The notes under the pieces: model-generated
Databases searched by the model: none
Told to the model about the DNA's origin: nothing
Seen by the model: only the letters and a program-made list of their open reading frames with translations
Program-made: the position numbers and the translations under genes
In this document: positions 49,090 to 59,894 of the stretch, piece after piece
Position numbering within the stretch: the first letter of the stretch is position 1
Layout: each line of letters opens with the position of its first letter
NCBI GenBank assembly: GCA_027493675.1
Contig: JAOSKI010000003.1
Span: forward strand, 166,379-230,378
DNA length: 64,000 bases
Reading direction: 5' to 3'
Origin: Microthrixaceae bacterium
Lineage (GTDB): Bacteria; Actinomycetota; Acidimicrobiia; Acidimicrobiales; Microtrichaceae

Positions 49090-51040
49090 CTAGCGAATCG
49101 CTCCGTACCCGCGGGTCCTGCGCAGGTCATGATCCTGCGGTTGGATGCGGCGGTTCCAGTTGGCCGGAGCCTGCATCCTCCGCTCCAGAGCCGCATCCAC
49201 CGGCTCACGCAGGTCGATGCACTTCTCGTTTCGGTACGGATCGGCGATGCGCGCATCGGCGGGGCTCATCGAGGGCACATCGACCGAGAAGATGAGTGGA
49301 TGCCCCGAGCTGACCGGTGCCTCGTCGGGCGAGAAGAGGACCTCGTTCATCTTCTCCCCCGGGCGCAGGCCGGTGTAGACGATCTCGACGTGCTTGCCGG
49401 ATTCGGCGACGAGGCGGTGCGCCAGATCGGATATCCGCACCGGCTCGCCCATGTCGAGCACCAACACCCGGCCATCCTCCTCGTCCAGGGTTCCCGCCTG
49501 GATCACCAGCTCACACGCCTCTGGGATCGTCATGAAGAACCTGGTGACATCGGGGTGGGTGACCGTCACCGGTCCGCCGCGCTCGATCTGCGCACGGAAC
49601 AGCGGCAGGACCGAACCACGACTGCCCAACACGTTGCCGAAACGGACTGACAGGTAGGTTCCGTCGTTGTGCTTGCCCGTGAAAGAGGTGAGCCGCTCCG
49701 CCACCCGCTTGGTGTGCCCAAGCACCGAGGTTGCGTCAGCCGCCTTGTCCGTCGACACGTTCACGAACCGATCCACGCCGTGCTTCACGGCCAGCTCGAG
49801 GAGGTTCTGAGTGCCCCACACGTTGGTCTTCCAGCCCTCCTCGCCGTGCATCTCCAGCAGCGGGAGGTGCTTGAGCGCAACCGCGTGGAACACCACATCA
49901 GGGCGGTGCTCGTCGAAGATCTCGGCGAGGCGCTTGCGGTCCCTGATGTCGCAGATCACCAGGTTCCGGCTGTCGAGCAACCCCTGACCCTCTATGGACA
50001 CCTGCACCGCCTGCAAAGCGGACTCGTCACGTTCGAGCATCACGAGTGAACCAGGTGAGTAGCGGCTGATCTGACGGCACAGCTCGGACCCGATCGATCC
50101 TCCTGCCCCGGTCACCAGCACCGTCCTGCCGGTCAGGTAAGTGCGCAACCGAATCTGAATCCAGGCTCAGCTCGTGTCGTCCCAACAGGTCGGCCTCGGT
50201 CAGCGGGCGGATGTCCGCCACCCCCGGAGTGACTCCGAACAGCTCCTCGACCGACGGGAGGATGAGGGAGTTCATCCCCAGGAGATCCGCACGCGCCACG
50301 ATGTCTCGGACCGTCTCGGCATCGGCTGACGGGATCGCGATCACCAACGTCGTCGCACCCGTGGCGTCCACGACGTCGCCCAACGCTTCGCAGGTGCCGC
50401 ACACCCGCACACCTGAGGCGGAGGTTGCGCAGCTTCCGGGTCGTCGTCGAGCAACGCGACCGGATGGAACGGACCAGACTTCAGCATCGCTGTCACGGTC
50501 TGAAGACCACCTTCCCCGGCGCCCATGACGATCACCGGTTCGCGGTCAAACCCTGTCGCCCGGGTCCAGTGGTCGAGCAAGAGGCGCCAGACGAGGCGGA
50601 CACCGCTCATGACAGCGATCGCCAAGAACCCGGCGACTATCGACGCGCTCACCAGGATGGCGTGATCCAAGACAGGCATGATGTTGGCCATCGTGACCAC
50701 CACGGTGACAACAGCGACGACCCGCAGCGTCGCCGCGATCTCCTCGAAGCTGCCGTAGCGCCAGCGATGCACGTACAGCCCGGCGGCCGTCCCCGACGAC
50801 CTGCAGCAGGGCTGCTGTTGTCGCCACCAGAAGCACACCTTCGATGTCCACCTTCGAGAGGTTCATCTCGTAGCGCAGATAGGTTGCCGCGAAGACCGCT
50901 ATGAACCACGCAGATGCATCGAACAGCGCTTGCATCCCGAAGCGCAGTCGCCAGAAACCCTTCGTTGCGCCCTGTTCGCCCCCAACCAGCACAACAACCT
51001 CCAAGACAACGTCGCCAGAACCAATCCTTCCCTCACCCAT
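49090..51040 (-). CDS. FlaA1/CapD-type nucleotide-sugar 4,6-dehydratase, membrane-bound, about three frameshifts
   Basis: Converts UDP-GlcNAc to a 4-keto-6-deoxy sugar for surface glycans, with an N-terminal four-helix membrane domain. Seen: RFGMQALFDASAWFIAVFAA and further helices (VVTVVVTMANIMPVLDHAI), a first nucleotide-binding region with VIVMGAGEGGLQTV, and the catalytic domain with the motif VLVTGAGGSIGSELC. After those come HAVALKHLPLLEMH, FVNVSTDKAADATSVLGHTK (Ser/Thr-x-Lys in place of Tyr-x3-Lys, as in FlaA1), YLSVRFGNVLGSRGSV and TGLRPGEKMNEVLF. About 650 residues. Frames change near 50790, 50415 and 50155. Divergent from the epimerase operon by 160 bp. Confidence 0.9.
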
Positions 51041-51159
51041 TCGCCGATGCCATTGTGGCACCTCGCAATCGGTTTTCCTAGAGCAAATCGCGGAATCACT
51101 CCGAACGGGCCAACGGCTCGAGTGTGGCATGGGAAATCACCCCCGCTAGCGTGGAACAC

Positions 51160-51181
51160 CACCGGTCGGCGAAGACCGGTG
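51160..51181 (+). promoter_or_regulatory. Perfect 8-bp stem hairpin before the epimerase operon
   Basis: CACCGGTC-GGCGAA-GACCGGTG, 8-bp perfect arms and a 6-base loop, ends 19 bases before the ATG at 51201 and just upstream of the ribosome site (GGAGGGTGACC). It may be an operator or a 5' untranslated hairpin affecting the capsule operon. No matching copy is seen in front of the paralogous epimerase at 59895. Confidence 0.55.
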
Positions 51182-51200
51182 CTGTACATGGAGGGTGACC

Positions 51201-52158
51201 ATGAAGGTCGTGATAACCGGTGGAGCCGGTTTCATCGGGGCGAACCTCTCCCGGCGCCTCGCGGCCGACGAGGGCATCGACGAGGTGGTGGCCCTCGACG
51301 ACCTCTCGACTGGTTTCCGCGAGAACCTGGACGGGTCGAAGGCCACCTTCGTGGAGGGCACGATCCTCGACACCGACGCCCTCGATGCTGTGACAAGCGA
51401 CGCCGATGCGATCGTGCACCTGGGAGCACGCCCGTCGGTCCCGCGTTCGATCAAAGGACCCCGTGGCGTCTCACGATGCCAACGCGTCCGGAACCCTCAA
51501 CGTGCTCGAGGCAGCACGCCGGAGCGGGAACATCCACGTGGTGGTCGCATCCTCGTCTTCGGTCTACGGCGCGAATCCGGCGCTTCCCAAGCACGAAGGC
51601 CTGGCCACCCGACCGATGAGCCCCTATGCGGCATCCAAGCTCGCCACGGAGTCCTATGCGCTCGCCTGGCAGGCCTCCTACGACCTTCCGACGCTTGCCT
51701 TCCGCTTCTTCAACGTCTTCGGTCCGCTGCAGGCCGCAGGGCACGCATACGCTGCGGTGATACCGGCGTTCGTGGATGCCGCACTGACGGACCGGCCGCT
51801 GCAGGTACACGGCGACGGCACCCAGTCGCGGGATTTCACCTACGTCGACACAGTCTGTGCGGTGATCGCCGATGCTGTGAAGCGCCGGGTGACGGATCCC
51901 GAGCCGGTCAACCTGGCCTTCGGGTCTCGCACCGACCTGCTGGAGGTGATCGCTCTCATCGAGGAGCTCCTGGGCCACGAGGTGAAGGTCGAGCACACCG
52001 ATCCCCGACCTGGTGACGTTCCCCACTCCCAGGCCGCCAACGACCGCCTCATGGGCCTGTTCCCCGACATCGTGCCGGTCGAGCTGCGCACCGGGCTGGC
52101 GAACACGATCGACTGGTTCCGCTCGACGCGCGACGATCCTTCGAGGGGCTCCCGATGA
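51201..52158 (+). CDS. NAD-dependent nucleotide-sugar epimerase (GalE/WbpP-like), one frameshift
   Basis: Probably makes a C4-epimer of a UDP-sugar for the surface polysaccharide. Seen: MKVVITGGAGFIGANLSRRL (Rossmann), VALDDLSTGFRENLD, SSSSVYGANPALPKHE, the catalytic SPYAASKLATESYALAW (Tyr-x3-Lys), LAFRFFNVFGP and VHGDGTQSRDFTYVDT. The frame changes near 51460. About 319 residues. GGAGGG lies eight bases before the ATG at 51201, which is preferred over the ATG two codons earlier. The stop overlaps the next start by ATGA. A very close paralogue is at 59895. Confidence 0.9.
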
Positions 52159-53422
52159 GCAAAGGGAGCCGGCGTGCCGTGGTTGTCGGCCAGGGTTACG
52201 TGGGCCTGCCCCTGGCTATGAGGGCGGTGCTTGGCAGGCTACGAAGTGATCGCCTTCGAGGTGGACGACACCAAGGTCAACGCCCTCAACGCCGGCCTCT
52301 CCACGTCGAGGACATCACAGCCACCCAGGTTGCCGAGGCACTTGCCACCGGCCGCTACCGGGCCACCTCCGACCCAGCCGACCTCGCCGGATTCGACATC
52401 GCGGTCATATCGGTGCCCACCCCGATGGGCGAAGGCGTACCGGACCTGTCGTTCATCGAATCGGCAGCGCGGACCACCGCACCCCACGTCACCGTCGGCT
52501 CCACGGTGATCCTGGAATCGACGACCTATCCGGGGACCACCGAGGAGCTGGTCGGCCCGATCCTCGAGAGCGGCTCGGGCCTTCGCGCAGGCGCCGACTT
52601 CCACCTTGGCTACAGCCCGGAGCGCATCGACCCGGGAAACAGCACCTGGCGCCTCGAGAACACACCGAAGGTGGTCTCGGGGATCGATGAACGCTCGTTG
52701 GCCGCGGTCCAGGGGTTCTTCGACGACATCGTGGACACCACGGTGGCGGTCAAGGGCACCCGGGAGGCCGAGCTGACGAAGCTCCTCGAGAACACCTTCC
52801 GTCATGTGAACATCGCCCTGGTCAACGAACTCGCGATGTTCGCCCGCACCTGGGCATCGACATCTGGGAGGCCATCGACGCCGCCTCGACCAAGCCGTTC
52901 GGGTACATGCGCTTCACTCCTGGGCCGGGTGTCGGCGGGCACTGCCTGCCCATCGACCCGTCGTACCTGTCATGGCAGGTGGAACGTTCCCTCGGCCAGA
53001 CGTTCCGGTTCGTGGAACTGGCCAACGACGTCAACCAGCACATGCCCGACTACGTCGTGCGGCGCGTCCAGGCCATGCTCAACGACCAGGCGAAGGCGGT
53101 CAACGGCTCGACGCTGCTCGTGTACGGGTTGGCCTACAAGGCCAACACCAGCGACGCCCGCGAGACCCCGTCACGACCCGTGATCACGCAACTGCAGGAC
53201 CTCGGGGCATCGGTGCTGCTGGCCGAGCCGCATGTGGCCGAGACGCAGTTCCCCGCCGGCGTGGAGCATGTCGGCGGAGGACCAGCGGACCTGGAGCGCT
53301 GCGACATGGCGCTCTACCTGGTCGACCACGGCGACTTCGACCGTGCGCAGATAGCCGGAGCGGGAATCCCGGTTCTGGACTGTCGCCGTGCCCTCGACGG
53401 CGAGACGGTCCAGCGACTGTGA
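52155..53422 (+). CDS. UDP-sugar dehydrogenase (UDP-ManNAc/UDP-glucose type), about three frameshifts
   Basis: Two-step NAD-dependent oxidation of a UDP-hexose to a uronic acid. Seen: AVVVGQGYVGLPLAMR, DIAVISVPTPMGEGVPDLSF, TVILESTTYPGTTEE, HLGYSPERIDPGNSTWRLEN, the active-site GPGVGGHCLPIDPSYLSW with the catalytic Cys, and the third domain with YGLAYKANTSDARETPS. The SPERIDPGN pattern is closer to the WecC/WbpO-type enzymes than to Ugd of E. coli. Frames change near 52225, 52305 and 52850. About 422 residues. The start overlaps the epimerase stop by ATGA. Confidence 0.88.
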
Positions 53423-53508
53423 GCCCCATGTTCGACTTCCGCCGGGGCGGACCCACACCGGTGATCGTCCGCAGTGGCACCACCGACAACGGTCGGGTGC
53501 ACCGGTGA
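53419..53508 (+). CDS. Possible 29-codon coupled micro-ORF
   Basis: A GTG overlapping the dehydrogenase stop (GTGA) opens 29 codons (VSPMFDFRRGGPTPVIVRSG and a short basic tail) ending in a GTGA overlap with the start of the deacetylase. Overlap at both ends would keep ribosomes moving through the operon. It could equally be a piece of the deacetylase N-terminus separated by an indel. No similarity recognised. Confidence 0.35.
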   Translation: MSPMFDFRRGGPTPVIVRSGTTDNGRVHR

Positions 53509-54359
53509 GCGTGCTCGGCCGGCTCGTGGCTCCGGCACGCACCTCCGTCAAGGCGGCGGCAGCAGGGCTGGACGCGCTACATCGACCCACCGGCGGCATC
53601 ACGATCCTGATCTACCACCGCGGGGCGCCGGCGCGGGTGGCCAGATGGACCTCGCACCGGCCTCGTTCGACGAACAGCTCCGCTGGCTCGTCGACAACCA
53701 CGCCGTGATCACGCTCGACGACGCACTCGACCGCCTTGGTGCCGGCAACGGCAACGACGACAGGTGCAGAGCAGGGCGAGCCGGCCGGAGAGCGATCGTA
53801 CTGACCTTCGACGACGGCACCACCGACTGGGTCGACAACGTGCTGCCCGCCCTCGAGCAGCACCGTGCACCTGCGACGTTCTACGTCGCGACCTCTTTCG
53901 TCGAGGACCAGGTCACCATGCCGGGCGGCGGCCGTCCCATCTCCTGGGCGGGACTCCGCGAGCTGGCCGGCTCGGAGCTGACCACGATCGGTTCGCACAC
54001 GCACCGACACATGCTGTTGGACCGCCTCGACCGCCACACGGTCGCCGAAGAGCTCGACCGTTCAGTCGACCTGCTCGGTGAGCACCTGGGTGTTCACACA
54101 GAGCACTTCGCCTACCCGAAGGCAGTGGCCGGTTCACCCACCGCCGAGGGCAGCGGTACGGCAGCGGTTCCGTTCAGCGGTCCTGGCGGGCACGAGGCCG
54201 AATCCGGTCGGCACGGATCCTCACAGGTTGCACCGCTCCCCGATCCAGGCTGCCGACACCACCGCGTGGTTCCGCCGCAAGGCGCTCGGTGGGATGCACG
54301 GCGAGGACGACCTGCGCCGCCTCGCCAACCGCGTGCGGTACCGAAGGCTCGACTCGTGA
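53505..54359 (+). CDS. Polysaccharide deacetylase (NodB homology), about two frameshifts
   Basis: Removes N- or O-acetyl groups from a glycan, a carbohydrate esterase family 4 enzyme. Seen: TGGITILIYHRGAP, the first metal motif AIVLTFDDGTTDWVDNVLPA, PATFYVATSFVED, the histidines in IGSHTHRHMLLDRLD and AYPKAVAG. Frames change near 53640 and 54140; the end reads KALGGMHGEDDLRRLANRVR. 285 residues in all. Starts at a GTG (53505) and overlaps the next GT4 by GTGA. No signal peptide was seen, so it may act on lipid-linked intermediates at the membrane. Confidence 0.85.
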
Positions 54360-55583
54360 CCCACCCCGGCACCGGCGAGACGGCCCGGCGCCTCCGGTTG
54401 GTGCACGTGACGACCACCGACATCAGCCTGGAGCTCCTGCTCGGACCTCAGCTCGAGGCGTTCGCCGACGCAGGGTACGAGGTGATCGGCGTGAGTGCGC
54501 CCGGCGAGTTCGTCGAGGCGATCAGGGCACGGGGATCGACCACGTGCCGCTTCGCAATGCCACACGTTCGATGGATCCGCGCGCGGACCTGATGGCGATC
54601 GGCGAGCTGCACGGCCTGTTCCGCCGCATCAGGCCGGACGTCGTGCACACGCAAACCCGAAGCCCGGTCTCTACGGACGGATCGCAGCGGGGTCGGCCCG
54701 TGTGCCTGTGGTCGTCAACACCGTCCACGGGCTCTATGCCCTCCCCGACGACCATTGAGAGGAAGAAGGCGGTCGTGTACTCCCCTCGAGCGCCTGGCGT
54801 CGGTCTTCTCCGACGCGGAGCTCGTCCAGAACCCCGAGGACCTGGTGACCCTGCGGCAGGTGCTGCGGGAACCGAAGTCGAAGCTCACGTTGTTGGGCAA
54901 CGGCGTGGACCTCGAGCGGTTCGGCCTGGACCGCTTCGACGACCACGCTGATGCAGCCGCCATACGTCGGCGCATCCGTGACGAGATCGGCGCCGGAGAC
55001 GACACCGTCGTGGTCGGTGCGGTGGGGGAGGCTCGTGCAGGAGAAAGGCTACACCGAGTTGTTCGAGGCGTGGGAGGTGCTGCGCCGCGCCCATCCCGCA
55101 GCGATGCTGGTGATCGCCGGACCCACCGATGCCGCCAAGGCGGATGCGCTGCCAGAGGGGACCATCGAGACGGCGCAGCATTCAGGTGTGAGGTTCCTGG
55201 GCATGCGCGACGACGTGGAGGACCTCTACCTCGGATTCGACCTCTACGTGCTCGCGTCGCACCGCGAGGGATTCCCGCGCTCCGCCATGGAGGCTGCAGC
55301 ATCCGGCCTTCCGATCGTGGCAACCGACATCCGCGGTTGTCGCCAGGTGGTGGACCACGATCGCAACGGCCTGCTCGTACCGGTGAGGTCCGCCCGAGCG
55401 CTGGAGGCGGCGATCGCCCGCCTCGTTGGCGACGCCGGCCTACGGCAGGACATGGCAGAGGCCGCTGTGACGAAGGCGCGTGAGGACTTCGATCAACAGC
55501 GTGTGATCGAACGCACCCTTGCGACCTACGCGCGCCTGCTGGTTGCAACGGGCACCACACCGCCGCAGCCGGTGAGCAGTTGA
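54356..55583 (+). CDS. Glycosyltransferase family 4, about four frameshifts
   Basis: Seen: RLRLVHVTTTDISLELLLGP, IRPDVVHTQT-type segment, VPVVVNTVHGLYALPDD, SVFSDAELVQNPEDLVTL, LLGNGVDLERFGLDRF, GRLVQEKGYTELFEAWEVL, GMRDDVEDLYLGFDLYVLAS, and HREGFPRSAMEAAASGLPIV with the nucleotide-sugar EX7E motif. Frames change near 54530, 54640, 54780 and 55020. About 409 residues. The GTG start overlaps the deacetylase stop. Retaining GT-B transferase for the surface polysaccharide; donor unknown. Confidence 0.86.
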
Positions 55584-55590
55584 CACGGCG

Positions 55591-56205
55591 ATGGATCCGG
55601 TGCCGTCGATCCCGAGCCGAGACGACGACCCTGCTCTGCGTTCACCTGGCGACACACCTCCGGCACGGATCCTGTTCGTCTGCACCGCGAACAGGATTCG
55701 CTCACCGTTCGCCGCGGCAGTTGCACGCCGGCTGATCGCAGAACACGACCTGCCTATCGAAGCCTCCTCCGCGGGCCTTGACGAAGGCGGCCTGCCCGCC
55801 ATGGACCGGATGGTGAGGGTTGCCCGGGAGTGGGACATCGACCTTGCAGACCACGAGAGCCGGCAGGCCACCACGGAGTTGATCGAGTCCTCGAACCTGA
55901 CGATCGCCATGACCGGATCACATGTGGTCGACCTCACGAGCGAGTTCCCCTCTGCGCTGAGCCGCCTCGTCACCCTTCGTGAGGCAGCGGAGGCCACACA
56001 GGAGACAGGACCACCGGAGTGGAACGCGGCGGCCATCGCTGAGTGGAGCGCCCAGGTCACGCAACGTCCCCTCAGCGAGCTGCTGAGCGGCACGCTGGAC
56101 GTGGCCGATCCCGTGGGGCGTTCCAAGCGTGTCCATCGGCGCACCGCTGCGCTCATCGAAGCGTTGGTCGGGCAACTCCTCGTCCCAGTGCCCGAAGCGG
56201 GCTGA
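55591..56205 (+). CDS. Low-molecular-weight protein tyrosine phosphatase
   Basis: Cysteine phosphatase that dephosphorylates the bacterial tyrosine kinase controlling polysaccharide length. 204 residues, intact. Seen: the P-loop VCTANRIRSPFAA (CX5R-S) near residue 31 and the general-acid aspartate in DVADPVG, near residue 177. An N-terminal 20-residue extension is proline-rich. It lies eight bases after the GT4 gene; the BY-kinase at 61808-63875 is the likely partner. Confidence 0.9.
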   Translation: MDPVPSIPSRDDDPALRSPGDTPPARILFVCTANRIRSPFAAAVARRLIAEHDLPIEASSAGLDEGGLPAMDRMVRVAREWDIDLADHESRQATTELIESSNLTIAMTGSHVVDLTSEFPSALSRLVTLREAAEATQETGPPEWNAAAIAEWSAQVTQRPLSELLSGTLDVADPVGRSKRVHRRTAALIEALVGQLLVPVPEAG

Positions 56206-56276
56206 GCGCCCCGATCACCGATCCCTTCGCGACCGACCTGCCCGTCGGGGAGGCCCGCCGGCGCGATGCGTGGAGG

Positions 56277-57269
56277 TCAGGATTCGGAACGGCTCACACG
56301 CAGCCGGGCTCGCCGACCCGAGAGTCGCGTGAGCGCGAAGCCCCCGAGTACCAGGGCGATCAGACCGGCCGCAACACGATGCGACATCGGCCCGCTGTCA
56401 CCTGACGGCGGTGGGAGCGCGGCTGCGACCTTCGCGGCACGCACCTGCAGGCCTACCCTCAAGGAGATCACCGCGACGGTCGGGCACTGCTCAGAGGTGA
56501 GCTTCACGTTGTAGATCCCCGGGCTCACCGAACCAGGCACGGTACCGGTGATGGTGAAGGTGCCGTTGGAATCCACGGTCGCGGAGCCGAGCACCGGGCT
56601 CCCCGACGACATCAACGTGGCGGTGACGGTGTCACCCGGCACGCCGTTGCCGCTGATGGTCACCTGGCCGCCGGGATTGACCTGAGACGGGTTGGCGACG
56701 ATGTTCGACGGCGTGTAGTCGTCGCACTCACCGCCCGGAATGCAGTCAGGCCCCGGGAAGTACTGCATGCTCGTGGTCAGGAACTGGAACGGGAACAGCG
56801 GTGGACCGTGCCAGGGACCCCACGGCGCGATCGTCGGCGGCGTGGCACCAGTCACGACATCGAACTGCGCAGGCTTGCAGTGCTTCGCGAAGGTGATGGT
56901 GGTGGTGCCCTGCTTGGAGATCGTGAAGGTCTGCTTCTGGTCGAGGGTCTGCGGCCACGCCCCGCCGTTGCTCGGCATCAGGTAGATCACGGCGTGCGCC
57001 GTAACCGTGTTGCACGGCCGCGCGATGGCCTTGATCACCAACACGAAGGACGTCGGAGTGCTCGTTACGGTGGGCCTAAGCGCCAAGGCCGAGGGAAGGC
57101 AGAACCACCCTGAAGGAACCGTGGTCTGGGTGATGGTGATGTCCGGAGACGAATCAGCGGTTCCCGTGACAGCGGCGTCGGCAGCGCCGACAGAAGGCGC
57201 GACGAAAGTCGCAGAAAATGCCGAAATCACTCCAATTAGGGCCAGCATCCCCAGCAGCCTTCGTCTCAT
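56277..57269 (-). CDS. Secreted, C-terminally anchored surface protein with Ig-like domain
   Basis: 330 residues, intact. N-terminal signal peptide (RRRLLGMLALIGVISAFSAT, then VGAADA). A first domain of about 110 residues has three cysteine-containing segments (GWFCLPSALA, RPCNTVTA, AKHCKPAQ). The next region has a Cys pair (PDCIPGGECDDY), then an Ig/IPT-like fold with VNPGGQVTISGNGVPGDTVT and GTFTITGTVPGSVSPGIYNV. A C-terminal helix (RVAAGLIALVLGGFALTRL) and basic tail anchor it; there is no true LPXTG. The start overlaps the stop of the DUF4012 gene by ATGA, so the two are coupled. Confidence 0.8.
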   Translation of the reverse strand: MRRRLLGMLALIGVISAFSATFVAPSVGAADAAVTGTADSSPDITITQTTVPSGWFCLPSALALRPTVTSTPTSFVLVIKAIARPCNTVTAHAVIYLMPSNGGAWPQTLDQKQTFTISKQGTTTITFAKHCKPAQFDVVTGATPPTIAPWGPWHGPPLFPFQFLTTSMQYFPGPDCIPGGECDDYTPSNIVANPSQVNPGGQVTISGNGVPGDTVTATLMSSGSPVLGSATVDSNGTFTITGTVPGSVSPGIYNVKLTSEQCPTVAVISLRVGLQVRAAKVAAALPPPSGDSGPMSHRVAAGLIALVLGGFALTRLSGRRARLRVSRSES

Positions 57270-59676
57270 CGATCACCCTCCGCCCGCCACTGTACAACAG
57301 CATCGGCTTCCTGCGACAACCTCGTGGTCCCACGACCACTCACAGCATCTTCAACCTCCGCCTCTGCCAGATTACCCGATGTGGGGCGCATGTCCACCAA
57401 AACCTCACCGGGGTTCACCAGCGGTTGACCCAGCCACATGAGCCTGTACTCGGGTCCCGGGTCCACTCGGCCACCCAGATCGAACACGACGTCGGTGTTG
57501 CCGCCGGGTGGTACAGCCACCCGCACGGAGTGGCGCCACAGGCCGTCCTCGAGCAGCGACTGGGGTGCCTGACCCACTCCGTCGACGGTGACCCGCTCGA
57601 CGAGGAACGGCGTCAGCACGGTCAGGTCGGTCACGTTGGACCCCGGTGCAGCCACCGTCCTGCTGCCGCCGATGATCGGGTTCACCCCGCCTTCAGGGGC
57701 GCTGTTGCGCAACCTGACTGAAGCGACGCTGTCGACCGTTCCCGTGCGCGGATCCCAATCGATCGCGACCCGGGTCTGCCTGGTGAGGTACGAATCGATC
57801 TTCGAAGGGCCGGCGTTGCGGTTGAGCACCGCCAGCACGTCCCCCCGTCGGGTTCGGGAAGCTACGTGGGAGACCGAAGTGCTCCAGCATGTCACCGTCG
57901 TCGTCGTGGAGTGACTGGAGCCTGAAGTGACCGTTGCGCACCAGGGGCGAGAAGACGGCGCCGAGGCGGTCCGGGCTCGCGAGCTTGGTTGAGGTGAGCC
58001 GGTCGAACACCGTGCGGATGACCTCTTCGAGGGCGGCCGAGGAGACCTCCTCGGAATCGAACAACACGTACTGGTCGTGAGTCAGGAACTGAACCGCGTT
58101 GTCCTCGGTCAACTCGTAGCCGTCCAGGCCCGGCACCGCCACAGGCCCTGTGAGCCCGACGAGCGCTGCGAACGCCTCGGTGTCGGCTACACCACACCAT
58201 CCACCGGGCGATCGAACCTCGCATCGAACAGTCCCGCTGCGAAGCCTGATGCCATGCCCAGGTCCGGCGTAGCTCCGAGGTTCTGGGGGAACCGCGCGGG
58301 ATCCATCGTCGCGAAGGATGCCGGCAGGCCTTCGGACAGCTCTTCGGACACCTCCGGCATCGACAGGTCCAGTGGGCCTCCCACCTCCACGAGGTCGATC
58401 CTGCCGTTGTCTGCCACCACCTCCGCCCAGTTGCCGATGTGACCTCCCATGTCACGGGACTCGGCCGGGTTGCCGAACAGGAACAGGTAGCGGCGGACAC
58501 CGTCGGCCCCGAGCATCGCCGGGAGCCCCCTCGACGGCAACCGCGGCGTTGTCCGCGTTGTTGGCCGTGATCCCAGGGCGCTCGTCGACCTGGGAGAGGC
58601 GTTCGGCGAGGGGGGCGAGGAGCCAGACCGAACCGGCCGAGGCGATCGTGGCCTGCGCATCGCCCAGCACGTCGGCTGCCTGGATGACACGTGGGGCCAG
58701 CGCATCGAGCGCCATGAGGTCAACCCCGCCGTCGTCGAGTTGCACCTCTTCGAACTCGGCACCCGACACCAGGTTGGCCCCTGCTTCGCTCAGGTCGACC
58801 CCGCACCGACTGCGCGCTGGATCGCCGCGAGGTTGGCACCCACCACCGGGAGCAGACGAGGCACCGATGCCCATGGCGAACCGATCGTTGCGTTCGCTGC
58901 ATCGAAGGCATCGTTGGCCTCGGCGAACAACCGGCGGACTCGCTTCCCGCACCCGACTCGGCAGCGTCAACCGCGCGGTTGGTCAACTCGATGGCCGAAT
59001 CGACCCTGCCCGACGCCATCACGCCGGCGATCACCGTGACCACCAGCGATACAGCCAGCACGATCAGCAGTGCCAGCGCTGCTCGCCGGACTGATCGGCG
59101 CGCGCCTGGCATCGCTCGCCGGTAACCCGAAGCCATGATCGGTGCCGTCGCCGCAACCGCCAACACGGTCTCGATCCCGGTGGGGCCGGGCACCGAGAGC
59201 CCCAGCGACACGAGTGCCACGGTTGCCCCCGTCACAGCGCCGACGGTGCGGTTCCGGGTGCGCGTCTCCACCTGGAGAACGCTCACCCCCGAGACAGGCA
59301 ATCCCCAGCAGCAACAACGGCCAAGGAGCGGCGAGCGTGACCAACACCGAGCCGAGCACCAGGCCCACCTCCGGGCCCTCGATGCCGCAGACGCGACTAC
59401 GGCGACGAAGAGCCCCCGCTCGAGGGCGTCGATCCAGGTTGTCGCCGTTGGCGCCGCGTCACTGACGAGCATCGCCATGATCGCTCCGACGACGACCACG
59501 ACCGCAACCAGAGCGTGCTCGTTGCGATCCGCCGGTCGCCGTCTCGAGGAACCCGACGACGGCGCATCGCCGGTGGGTGGAGGGACGAGGCTCCCCACGT
59601 CCGGCGCGCCGTTGTCGGTCCCGTTCACAGCCATCGCCGCCGTCGAGGTGCCGAATGGCTTCCTGTGCTCGGTCAC
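57266..59676 (-). CDS. DUF4012 membrane protein, about four frameshifts
   Basis: A membrane protein of the DUF4012 family, common in actinobacterial surface-polysaccharide loci, role unknown. Seen: N-terminal helices (HALVAVVVVVGAIMAMLVSD, TGATVALVSLGLSVPGPTG, RRAALALLIVLAVSLVVTVI), then a large extracytoplasmic part. That part contains SGAEFEEVQLDDGGVDL, RRYLFLFGNPAESRDMGGHI (DUF4012 hallmark), LGMASGFAAGLFDARFD, VPGLDGYELTEDNAVQFLTH and NRNAGPSKIDSYLTRQTRVA. Frames change near 58950, 58850, 58520, 58185 and 57860. About 803 residues. ATGA overlap with the surface protein downstream. Confidence 0.83.
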
Positions 59677-59832
59677 CCGGTCAGGATACCGGCGTCAGGC
59701 CGATTGGCACCGCAGCCTCGGTGGCGATCCGTCGGCACATAGGTCGATTGGCGTGACGATAGGTGAAATACCACATCGATCTGCGCATCCCGAGGTCGTA
59801 CCGTTAGAATTCATGGCGACGGACTGGCACTC

Positions 59833-59867
59833 GGCACAAGGCACAAGGCACAAGGCACAAGGCGCGA
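59833..59867 (+). repeat. Short tandem repeat, 7-bp units
   Basis: Four exact GGCACAA units (59833-59860) and one degenerate unit, 27 bases before the epimerase ATG at 59895. The array lies in the 5' region of that gene, so slippage could alter expression. Confidence 0.85.
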
Positions 59868-59894
59868 GGCAGGCGGCAAGTAGGGAGAACGTCG

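Noticed and set aside
56277..56400. LPXTG sortase anchor on the surface protein
   Set aside because: The C-terminus reads LPPPSGDSG before the helix, not LPXTG; I only claim a membrane anchor.
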